Assembly (NCBI GenBank): GCA_940337035.1
Contig: CALNHX010001950.1
Coordinates: 124,001 to 188,000 of the forward strand
Origin: Agriotes lineatus
Lineage: Eukaryota; Arthropoda; Insecta; Coleoptera; Elateridae
Length of the DNA: 64,000 nucleotides
Direction: 5' to 3'
This document shows, piece by piece, positions 53,373 through 63,175 of the stretch; the first letter of the stretch is position 1, and each line of letters opens with the position of its first letter. A program made the position numbers and the translations under genes. The notes under the pieces were generated by a model, which was not told the origin of the DNA, made no database searches, and saw only the letters and a list, made by a program, of their open reading frames with translations.

Positions 53373-55101
53373 TTATCCTGCATGCTTCTTTATATGGTTC
53401 ACTAAAGAACGTTTTCGTGATGCCTTATAATTGCAAATAGAACAAGAATAAGGTTTTTCCCCTGTATGTTTCTTTATATGGTCCACTAAATGACGTTTTT
53501 CTGATGTTTTATATTTGCAAATAGAACAAGAAAAAAGTTTTTCTCCAGTATGCATCTTCATATGGTTCACTAAAACATCTTTTCGTGATACTTTATACTC
53601 ACAAATAGAACAAGAATACGGTTTTTCTCCTGTATGCGTCTTTATATGGTTCACTAAATTACATTTTTGTGCTGTTTTATATTCGCAAATAGAACAAGAA
53701 TACGGTTTTTCCCCTGTATGCGTCTTCATATGCGACACTAAATTACCTTTTTGTGCTGTTTTATACTCACAAATAGAACAAGAATAAGGTTTTTCCCCTG
53801 TATGCATCTTCATATGATTCACTAAAGCACATTTTCGTGATGTTTCATACTCACAAATTGAACAAGAATAAGGTTTTTCCCCTGTATGAATCTTCATATG
53901 GTTCACTAAAACATCTTTTCGTGATGATTTATACTCACAAATAGAACAAAAATAAGGTTTTTCCCCTGTATGCGTCTTTATATGATCCACTAAATTACGT
54001 TTTTCTGCTGTTTTATGTTCGCAAATAGAACAAGAATAAGGTTTTTTCCCTGTATGCATCTTCATATGCTTCCCGAAAGCACATCTTTGTGCTGCTTTGT
54101 ATTCGCAAATAGAACAAGAATAAGATTTTTCCCCTGTATGCATCTTCATATGGTTCATTAAAACATCTTTTCGTGATGCTTTATACTCACAAATAGAACA
54201 AGAATACGGTTTTTCCCCGGTATGCGTCTTTATATGGTCCACTAAATTACCTTTTTTAGCTGTTTTATATTCGCAAAAAGAACAAGAATAAGGTTTTTCC
54301 CCTGTATGCGTCTTCATATGGTTCACTAAAGTATCTTTTCGTGATGCTTTATACTTGCAAATAAAACAAGAATAACGTTTGACTCCTGTATGCGTTCTTA
54401 AATGTTTAATGAAATCACTTTTGTGTGCTGCTCTATGTTTGCAAATTGAACAGTGATAAGGTTTTTCCCCTGTATGCTTCTTTATATGTTTCACTAAATT
54501 ACCTTTTTGTGCTGTTTTATATTCACAATTTGCACAATAATAAGGATTTTCCCCTGTATGCGTCTTCATATGGAGATCTAAAGCAGCATTACTTGATCGT
54601 TTATACTTGCAAGCTGCTTTATGTTGGCAAATAAAACATGTATAAGGTCCTTCTCCCGTATTCGTCTTCACATGGTTCACCAAAGTACCTAGAATATGAA
54701 TAAGGTTTATCACTTGCATGGGTCTTGAAATGGTTAACTAACTTACATTTCCCTGCAGTTTTATATTCATGAATGGTAGATGAGTAGAATTGTTCCCCAT
54801 GAGTTGTATGTTCCACGAAATTACCATCGTTTTTTGCTTCAACTTTGCAAAGTAACTGTTCTTTTAAGATATTTCCACTTGCTACACACGAATTAGGCAA
54901 TTCATCCTTTATATCAACTATCTCTTGTTTAATATCCAACTCGTAACAAGCCACGTTATCAATAGTATCTTGAGCGATCTCTTGCCAAGCATCTAAATTG
55001 GAATCTACTTTACTTTCATTGGTTTCTGTCGGTGATTCCTGTACCATGCTGGTTATTGTATTAGGCACATTATATTCGACTAGTTCATGTCCTACGTCCA
55101 T
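53373..55101 (-). CDS. C2H2 zinc-finger protein 2 (two coding exons, 15 fingers)
   Basis: Exon 1 (55101-54747) encodes 118 residues closely related to gene 1, including DIKQEIVDIKDEL with its two I-K-x-E motifs. The 58-nt intron (54746-54689, GTAAGT to ATATTCTAG) joins in frame to exon 2 (54688-53373). The first finger there is irregular, about six residues longer between its Cys and His pairs (CFICQHKAACKYKRSSNAAL), as if two fingers had fused. Fourteen regular C2H2 fingers follow with TGEKPY-type linkers, ending KKHAG. It is probably a nuclear DNA-binding protein. A 98-nt 5'UTR intron (55247-55150, GTAAGT to TTTCAG) precedes the ATG. The 3' flank is interrupted by a LINE about 100 bp after the stop. 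Confidence 0.9.
54689..54746 (-). other. 58-nt intron inside a zinc-finger coding unit (gene 2)
   Basis: Donor AAT/GTAAGT, acceptor TTCATATTCTAG/GTACT. Same position, phase and length as in gene 1, and read-through would again encode finger-like text ending THASDKPYS. Confidence 0.75.
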
Positions 55102-55420
55102 TATTACTTATAACAAAAATGATGAATCTAAATACAACAAATGGAATATCTGAAAGTAAAATATAGAAGAAAAGTCAGTTAACTCGATTATACTGATTTA
55201 AAAAATATTAACCAGCTCCCTATTCTAAGTCTAATATTCCTACTTACATGAAATTTAAAGAAGTGCCTGGTTCAGAGAGTGGGATAACAACAGAGTTGAA
55301 TTACTACACAAACAACCATCGCAAGCCATTACCGCCAGACAAGTTTGGTTAGATGAAATAGAATTCAAAAGAACTACTTTAGTATACAGCGTGTTGACTT
55401 AAATTTAAATATACCTTCTT
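55102..55420 (-). promoter_or_regulatory. 5'UTR, UTR intron and upstream region of zinc-finger gene 2
   Basis: The UTR intron spans 55247-55150 with a GTAAGT donor and a TTTACTTTCAG acceptor. Homology with the gene 1 upstream region extends to about 55420. Confidence 0.65.
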
Positions 55421-57239
55421 TCTAATACTGCTGCTATGTATTACAATTACAAAGAAGGTAAAGTGGGAAAGAATAAAAAATTGGGCATTTAGTCATCGAC
55501 GAATACAACAAAGACAAGAACTAAAATGATAGCCTTCTCATTCATTTGACATTGGACCAATTCATATTATAGAGTCCCTGTATCTACTACAAGGTGGTGC
55601 AAACTTGAAAGCGGTGAGGGTGGCGCTTCCGTATTAGGCAATAGTGTTACAGAAGACTCGAAACAGTATATTGTCTCAATCAAACACATTATGCTGCGCG
55701 CAGCCCACTCATTGCATTTGAAATGACAAATTCTCATACTTCGATATATTATCACAACGTATTTTGTACAAAGATGCTAATTTAGGCTAGCTGCAGCTTA
55801 AGATTTGTGAGTACCTAGTATACAAAAATGCCTATGTAATGTGGAAAATGTGTGTATAACCGTAAAAAATGGTTCATTTGTCTATGTGGACGGCGGTGAT
55901 GCAGTCACAGCCGTTTTTCTCTGCACGCTTCGTACAAGCACAACACAAATTACGCCCTCACTATCGCACTGCTCCAAACGTTGTGAATTGTCGACTATTT
56001 AGCGTTACACGTTGTAGTCTTGACTAATATAGAATTTTTTTTTCATTTGTGATGTTGACGGCTAGTAGATCTAATAGTCTATTGAAGACATGGGTATATT
56101 TATTCGATTAAGGATATCCTTAATTGGCATCGTTGGAAAGGTCATTTCAAAATCTACAGAAATACCTAAAAATACACAGTGTTCCATTTAAAACTTCAGA
56201 GGTGAATATCGCTTCTCTAAACAATTGAAACTAATTTAAAAATTGCTTTCGTTAAAATGTAGCTGACATTGTGCCATTTAATAATACATATGGTAGTCAC
56301 GGTTTAAAATAAAAAAAAAGAATGTGAGAACTTGGGGCCCTATTTATGAATCGAACAGTATTTAACCCAATCATTTTGGATAAGAGATTTAGCGTGCTTA
56401 ATGCAGTTTCTCCACTTATCAGCATCGCGTTTGCTCAAGACTTCTCACCAAATATTTTTGATTTTTTCTTTAGTTTGGGGCTGATACTAAAACATTTTGA
56501 GTGTTGCATCTTTTAGCTGGAAAATATTTTTTTTACTAATATATTGCTATGATCTAATAGCTCTTATTTGGCTTTATTTAATTTAATTCTTATTAACTAT
56601 AATACTAGATATAGGACAATTGTATTTATTAAGTAATTAATAACTGCCTGTATCATACGTTTAACAACTTTGCTAATAATATTTGGTAAATACTTAACTT
56701 TTAGTTAATTTTAGATTAATATTACTGGCTGTTAGACTATAGAAAATATCTGTCCAAACCCGGGGGAGCGTGGGCCCAACCCCACACCTGGCAATTAATT
56801 TTGTTTGTTTAACAGACAACAGTACTTGACAAATTTATTTCAAGGTAATTTTATACATCAGCAAAAATTTTCCAAACAAAAACACCATTCAATTTAGCGG
56901 TTGTGCAGATTTTTTCTCAAACAATGGGTTTCATTGTTCAATTTTTATCAGTCTTGCACATTTTCAAATAAGTTTGGACAGGCTTGAATCCTTAAGACAA
57001 TAACATCCGGTTTATCTGATAACGGAGGTCATTAACTGTAACAGCAAAAATTTCCAAGCAACAAAGACTTCATTGCCCAATTATTTTTAAGTGGTCCTGC
57101 ATATTTTAAAACAATGGGCGTCATTGTTCAATTGGTAGATAATAACATCCTGCATCAAGTCTCAACAAGGTTTGCATTCCCAGACGATGACTCACATCCT
57201 GTTGAACCTGAGAAATATTTTTTGATAAGCGTAGGAATA
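55421..57239. other. Unassigned DNA with diverged internal repeats
   Basis: No gene is recognised. 56810-57180 contains two diverged copies of a roughly 170-180 bp unit (CAGCAAAAATTTTCCAA, AACAATGGGTTTCATTGTTC and AACAATGGGCGTCATTGTTC). Confidence 0.4.
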
Positions 57240-57345
57240 AAATTAGATATTTAGCCCCAAAATTCATCGTGAGAATCTTGTAAAAATTTCAAAATTAGAC
57301 TTTTAGCCCCAAAATTCATCGTGGGAACTGGAAGTGGCCGAGGCC
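57240..57345 (+). repeat. 52-bp unit in two tandem copies, then GC-rich tandem text
   Basis: TTAGCCCCAAAATTCATCGT occurs at 57251 and 57303. A GC-rich stretch with GGCCGAGGCCAATGACC, GGCTAGGCCAACGACC and repeated CCTGCGCA follows to about 57430. Confidence 0.8.
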
Positions 57346-57574
57346 AATGACCCCGGCTAAGCCGTGACCTTGACTCCGGCTAGGCCAACGACCTTGACAA
57401 ACCTGCGCAAAAACCCCCGCGCAGACCTGCGCAGTGACACATTTTGGTCCAGAACACCCCTAAGTACACTACTCTCGCTCTAACATTTATTTCTGAAGCC
57501 AGGCGAGGGAAAGTCTCGGAGCAGGATGTATGCTCCCCATAATATAAATTTGGATGCTGCAATTAGACATTTTA

Positions 57575-57838
57575 TTTCTACACGCATTTAGTAGCTGCGA
57601 TACTGTTTTCCCACTATACAGGCAGGGGCAAATGAGGTTTATTAAACTTCTACAGCAAGAGAAAGACTTACAGAAGGCTTTTAAAATTTTTAAAAACCCA
57701 AATGCATCCCACAAATTTAAAATAATAGACAGTCCTTATTGTGTATGTGGAAACTTTAAACAAACAGTGGATCATATAATTTATCAATGTTCCAAACTCG
57801 ATCCATATAGAGACATTCTTAAAAGCAACGTTAGATGA
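57575..57838 (+). pseudogene. Chimeric fragment: transposon-associated HAFS-CDT domain joined to a LINE C-terminus
   Basis: One open frame reads HAFSSCDTVFPLYRQGQMRF and IKLLQQEKDLQKAFKIFKNP. This resembles the HA(F/L)(S/T)GCDT....QGK.KF.K.L block seen in large hypothetical, transposon-borne proteins of insects and other animals. From about 57700 it changes to HKFKIIDSPYCVCGNFKQTV and DHIIYQCSKLDPYR, the Cys-rich segment after the polymerase in R1/Jockey-type LINEs. The join looks like a LINE insertion that happened to keep the frame. Neither part is complete and no function is expected. Confidence 0.5.
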
Positions 57839-57839
57839 C

Positions 57840-59397
57840 ACAATGGAACCTGACCAGCAACTAAACAGCAATTAGTTGTTACCGCACAAAAATGATACGA
57901 TATGGTCGGGAAATAAACTTAGAATACAAGGCCCTAGCTCTGTTACGATGGCGGTAACAGCAAAGGTTTGCTCCAGCTAAAACTCAGCCGCGAGGGCGGG
58001 TTCGTTACGACCTTTGAGTTAGGACTGTACTCCCGTACAAGAGGTTAAGATGATAAATAATTGAAAGCGCCACCACATTCAGGATGAATCGGGATAAAAT
58101 TAACAACAAAACAACACAGTTAGATTCACTTTGAATGTGGAAGTAGTAGGCCCAACTTTCCACTTCTACCTTGGCACAACCTTGATGTAGCGACAGTAAC
58201 AGCTGATTCAAACCTACCTTTAATGGCATCAACTTACACTCACCTAGGTTCCTGTACAAAACAAACGCAAAAGAAAGAGCACGTAAACACCAATGAAAAA
58301 CAATAAACAATTAACAAAGGACTCTATTGAAATAATAAAGTATATATGCATAGCATAGAACATGAAATGTTTATTGGTTACATCTGCAACTAATCAACAA
58401 AAGCAGTTAGTTTGGTTAAATGGTGACATTTTAACTAAATACAAATGACAAAACGGTATTAACGTTAAGTTTTACCACAAGAACTATTTTACAGTATCAA
58501 AATTTAGCGACAATCACTTCAATGATAGTACAACAACGGTTACATGCGCTTGAAACACAAAACAACAGGAAGACAATAAAACTTGACGGGAATGTGTGAC
58601 ATCTTACTATTTAAATCAACAAAGAGGCACAATTTTCCCAAACTACACTTCGGCAAATCACTTCACTATACATTAAAGGCTAACAATTTACCTTAATAGG
58701 AACTTAGATGTGTTGCCTTACGTTGTTCTCTTCAGCTGCAAGTCGCATCCCAAGCCACTGCCACGAACAGAACGGAAACGATAGGAAAACTGCTACAAAC
58801 TCCATGAAGATGCGATAGTCGAGTGAGGGTGAGTGGCATAACATCCCCGCAAGTGCGAGACCTAACTTCCTCCTTGTCTCGCTCGTAGCATGGGGTTGCT
58901 ATGGAGCGAAATGATGAATCATGACTTTGCTTAAGCAGGGGATTCACAGGTAAGTCACGCAGTCGCCTGGCTGGAAGCAGGAACTCATTAAGACGCAATT
59001 ACGGCAGATGACATCACCCATGCAGAATGCGACGGTCGAACAAAACTGCTTTGTCAAACAAGCTTACGGGGTATTGTGTAAAGAAACTGCAATGCGTTAA
59101 TTTATGGACCACGCGGAAATAAATTTCGTGCGAAGCTAAGGTTTGATAACATTACCAAACATATTTGACTTAAATGAATCGGAAAAATACTAGTTTCAGC
59201 TAAAAATACGGAAAGGAATTGCTTCGGACAAATTGTTCTAACATAGTGTGCGTTTATTTAAAAGATTTCCTTAAATTTGTTAAATGCATAAACTTTGAAC
59301 AACTAATTTCTGTTTAAGAATTATCAAATGTTACACTAGACTAGTTTCTGATATTAAACCATTAAAGTATTATGATGGAGTCAACCTCTCATAATGG
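57840..59397. other. Unassigned 1.5-kb stretch
   Basis: Two GC-richer patches (57930-58030 and 58740-58990) resemble retroelement ends in composition only. Open stretches on minus (58005-58310, 58732-58998) have no recognisable motif. Confidence 0.35.
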
Positions 59398-59557
59398 ACT
59401 GTGATTTAAGCTCTTTAGGTTTAGGAGAAGTTTTATACCAAAACAATAAAATTATTGTTGCATATGCATACAGGGTTCTGAATAAAGCAAAACAAAACTA
59501 TGCTATGATAGAAAAACAACTTTTATCAGTACTGTTCCGTTGTGTTAGATTTGAGTA
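59398..59557 (+). pseudogene. Ty3/gypsy RNase H fragment
   Basis: A 52-codon open stretch without its own ATG reads LSSLGLGEVLYQNNKIIVAY and then YRVLNKAKQNYAMIEKQLLS. It corresponds to the D.S..GLGAVL.Q....IAYASR.L...Q.NY..IEKE block at the start of Ty3/gypsy RNase H. It is more diverged than, and different from, the element at 34700-39015. Only this piece remains. Confidence 0.8.
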
Positions 59558-59759
59558 GGTGATTGCGGGTAATTATAAAGTTGAAGATAAGGATATCCAA
59601 CAGAACAGTCCTCTGGTAGACTGATGACCTTAACAGGATGAGGGAACATGTTAGGAAACTCTTCAATAGAGCAACAGCATCATGAGATTGGGAGAAATAT
59701 ATAGGACCTCTAGGTAAATATAACACCGTGAAGAAGGCACTGTGAAGAGACTGAAAGCA

Positions 59760-60235
59760 CTCATGAATGTGCCAGATTTCACAGGATTATCTTCAAGGAC
59801 TCTCTAGGCTCAATAAACACGTTGAAAACTACAACACGTGAGTTTACTAGAACAGGGAACCAGTGAAGGAAACCATGACCGAACTATTTTGAATACACTT
59901 TCCAGTACCAGTAACCAGTAACCATTCAGAAATCATTGTCAGATTGAAGAAACCAGGGACTTGATGCTCCTGCAGACAGTACAACGAGAGAAGACTGGTA
60001 GTTTGCAAGAAATGTAATCAGTTTTGCCAAGATTAAATGGACAATGGACTCATTTGAACTGTAAATCTCCTGGACCGGACGAGATTTTTCCAGTCATGCT
60101 CCAGAAGGGTTTGGACCTTCTACTTGCTAGAATCTGCACCATACTCAAAGCCAGTTTAGCTTTGAACTACAAGCCTACAATATGGAGACTAACCAGGGCA
60201 GTTTTCATACCAACAACTGGTAAGGTAGACTAGGA
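59760..60235 (+). pseudogene. R1/Jockey-type LINE reverse transcriptase fragment
   Basis: The clear part (60024-60233) has CKSPGPDEIFPVMLQKG, ARICTILKASLALNYKPTIW and TRAVFIPTTGKVD, matching the KSPGPDGIFP..LQ.G.......C.....L..GY.P..W....V.FIPK.GK blocks. Before it, shifted frames give ENYNT and FAKNVISFAKIKWTMDSFEL (59900-60055), the linker ahead of those blocks. Stops and frame changes are present, and the catalytic YxDD region is missing. Confidence 0.75.
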
Positions 60236-60415
60236 GAAAATTCCTGATCAAGCCTCTTACGAGACTGGGTTTGGTAGTTATCATTCGGTCTATATAAGTT
60301 TAAGTTTTTAAACTATTTTGAATAGTTACAGGGACATCTTAAATTATTATATAAAATATTTCTTGCAAGTTAATCGTTTGCATTAGGAGTATTGAATAAT
60401 GGTACACCGAGGATA

Positions 60416-60785
60416 AAGGCAGCGTGGCTCAGTCGCTTACCTCGCTGGGATCTACGTTCCTCTAGGTGGCCAGGTTCAAATCTCGTGTTCTGTAGGGTTT
60501 TTCGAGTCTGAAAAGTCGTGGAATGCAACGGGATACCACCATGATGCTGCCGAATCTATTCGCAGGATGTTTCCACCCCATCCAAGAGTGGAAATCGTTA
60601 ACGTGCGTTATTTTCATCTCCCACTAGCGCCACCCTTCATGGAGTAACAGCACCAAGACACACCAATGATGAAGGTTTAGGGCTTTACTGGTGTTATATA
60701 CTCTAGAATATAATAACTTAGTTTATAAGTATTAATATGTAACAATAAAAAAGTGTAAATAAAAACGCATAAGACACTTTAAGAA
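60416..60785 (+). mobile_element. tRNA-derived SINE
   Basis: The head reads GGCAGCGTGGCTCAGTCGC (A box) at about 60419, and GGCCAGGTTCAAATCTCG (B box) about 45 nt later. A body with CGGGATACCACCATGATGCTG and an A-rich tail (AATAAAAAAGTGTAAATAAA) ends near 60775. The block is absent at the equivalent place in copy A (45711-45724). Confidence 0.75.
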
Positions 60786-61020
60786 GAAGACACTTAAGAC
60801 GGTACGTTTTGAAAACATGATAATCAGTAAGCTAACAGATATGTTTATGAAGTACTTACGTGGGTGAGCTGAAAAGTAATGCACACATGCTTGTAGAACG
60901 CGAACGCAATAACCTACGGAGACGCGTGTGGTTGTATTCGGAAGCTAAATCCTTCCTTTATGCGCATGCCAAGTTTAAAGAAGTTTCGTTCGCCAGTTCG
61001 TTTTTAGTAGCGGAAGTATG

Positions 61021-61285
61021 AAGACGTGTTCTCGTGCTATGTCAATGCGACTTAAACAGCGCGCGGTTAAAGAATTTTTAACTGCTGAAAACGTGATTCC
61101 TACTGAGATTCATCGCCGTTTATGGTGACGATACTGTTGATAGGACTACTGTGAATCGCTGGGTAATAACATTTCGTGGTTGCGATCCCGGAAAAGCCGT
61201 AATTGATGACAAAAAACGCAGCGGACGTCCGATCACTGACACAGACGATGAACATCGCAAACGCGTCGACAGTTTGATCCAAAAT
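61021..61285 (+). pseudogene. mariner transposase N-terminus, plus-strand copy
   Basis: ATG at 61021 opens MKTCSRAMSMRLKQRAVKEF and runs through the first helix-turn-helix. A frameshift near 61110-61125 moves the DPGKAVIDD region into another frame. It stops at the palindrome centre, before the catalytic domain, so no D,D34D core is present. Confidence 0.75.
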
Positions 61286-61315
61286 GTACGGCGGTTTGCG
61301 ATGCGCTTTTGAGTG

Positions 61316-61600
61316 ATTCGTCGGTCATTTTGGATCAAATTGTTGAGGCGTTTACGATGTTCATCGTCGGTGGCAGTGATCGGACGTCCGCTGCGTTTTG
61401 CGTCATCAATTACGGCTTTTCCGGGATCGCAATCACGAAATGTTATTACCCATCGATTCACAGTATCGTCACCATAAACGGCGATGAATCTCAGTAGGAA
61501 TCACGTTTTCAGCAGTTAAAAATTCTTTAACCGCGCGCTGTTTAAGTCACGTTGACATAGCACGAGAACACGTGTCCATACCTCCGCTACTAAAAAACGA
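61316..61600 (-). pseudogene. mariner transposase N-terminus, minus-strand copy
   Basis: This is the mirror copy of 61021-61285 with independent differences. Frames read NVITQRF in place of the helix start, DPGKAVIDDAKRSGRPITAT near 61370-61430 and RRITQK-type text near the centre. It is likewise without a catalytic domain. Confidence 0.7.
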
Positions 61601-62689
61601 ACTGGTGAACGAAACGTCTTTAAACTTGGCATGCGCAAAATGATACAACTTCGAAAAATATGTAAAATTCGCTTTGACAGCTCGCTGTAGGCCAAATATG
61701 ATGTTTGTAAAACAAAATGAAATGACACAGAAAAACACAATTTGCAACTCTCGTAATATGCTAATGTAGGGCGTGTGATTTGTATTGTAGCACACAGCAT
61801 GCTACTTCCCCTGCCACGCCGATATCTGCTGCTAAGCGCTAGACCCGAAGTCCTCAAGAATTGGAATGCGTAAACACTCTTATTTCTATACTTACTTAAC
61901 TTATAAAACAAATATCTTATAAATATGCAGTGCCGTACTAAAAATTCACATCAAAAGTGAAGTTTTTATTGTCAATATACATAATTTACAATTAAAAGAA
62001 AATTTAATTCGAAATAAATTTTTACAAGTTAAAAATAGAGACATACTCAGCTCAAAATGTATGGTTTAGTGGGCACCTTACTTCTTGCATGAGCCATAAG
62101 TGAGATAATAATGCCTTTATGTGAACAAAGAACACGAATTAACATGCAATTTAGATATGAAAGAAATATTATTTATATTCATGCAATACTGTGAAACCTC
62201 TCTTAATGGATACCTCAATAGCGGTTTTTAGTATAAAGAACAGTTTTAGATCCCCATTGGGTGTCAATATAGAAAAGTTTAACTGTACGTATATCAAAAA
62301 CGAAATTCCGGTTGTAGTGCAGGTCATAGGTTGATTGCCATGTGGGAAAACACAAATTAGCAATATTATGTAAATACCGTCACTTTCTAAATCCACTGTA
62401 ACATAATTGAACAGTAATATTATCCCTAAAGCTCAAATTCAAATTATTACAAAAGGAGATTTTGTTATATAGGTACAGTGGAGTTTTAAATAGCAAAATT
62501 TTATAATATATAATGAAGCAACTAAAGAGTCACCTATTAATTATGTTTACCGATTTCAGGATATTAAGCCTTTGTTTACACCTGGCAACTAAGTCATACT
62601 GTATCTGTATGGTAATATTCTTTTACTGTACATGTCAACTATTACCATACTTAAACGGTTAAACTATAGAATGAACCAAGGATGTTATT

Positions 62690-62985
62690 TATTTATTTTA
62701 AGCTGCGACCAACAGTTACGAAACCAATTACAGGTCACAGCATCTCATGGTTGTATATATATTGTATGTAGCATGTGTTGCGTGTGGTCAGACTACTCTT
62801 TCCCACAGACCAGTCTTCTGGGAAGAGCGCCCTTCATTCTATCCCAACGGCGAATGGAGACCGGGCCCGATACCGATCCAATGGACTGCAGAAAAATTCT
62901 GCCTGGCCATGGATTCGAACCGAGGACTCGGTTATTGCAAGCCTGACGCCATTACCACTGTGCCACACGGTGATCATAGCGTTAG
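62690..62985 (-). mobile_element. tRNA-derived SINE, same family as 44900-45030
   Basis: On minus, A box GTGTGGCACAGTGGTAATGG (about 62974-62955) and B box GGTTCGAATCC (about 62920-62910). The body has GGCAGAATTTTTCTGCAG. The (AAATA)n tail lies at 62687-62700. Copy A (about 52620-52650) lacks it, which fixes it as an insertion. Confidence 0.8.
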
Positions 62986-63175
62986 ATGCTTTAAAATCCT
63001 CTCTCTATGAGCTCGGATTTCAAACAAACATCTGCAGCAGTTATGACACACGCAACATTCCTAGGTATATTATTAATAGCTATTAACCATACAGGATCTA
63101 GCAGTTATCCTGTCAGATAAGTCACAAACAGGCATTCTCTATAGTTTTATATTTACAAATAGCAAAAAAATACGT

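Larger units (their letters stand above)
60868..61640. mobile_element. Foldback mariner: two head-to-head copies of a mariner 5' half
   Basis: Left arm (about 60962-61285) and right arm (about 61316-61636) are inverted copies with a centre near 61299. Each carries the N-terminus of a mariner transposase: RAVKEFLTAENVIPTEIHRR and, later, CDPGKAVIDD followed by RSGRPIT. A mariner-like end (TGGGTGAGCTGAAAAGTAAT) remains at left (60871); the right copy lacks its outer ~90 bp. Copy A of the duplication has no mariner here. Confidence 0.8.

Noticed and set aside
53515..54634. Plus-strand frames across zinc-finger gene 2
   Set aside because: Antisense of the finger repeats; the periodic pattern merely mirrors the 84-bp finger unit.
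40000..55000. CRISPR-like array suggested by evenly spaced repeats
   Set aside because: The 84-bp periodicity is coding zinc-finger repeats, and the sequence is a eukaryotic nuclear genome.
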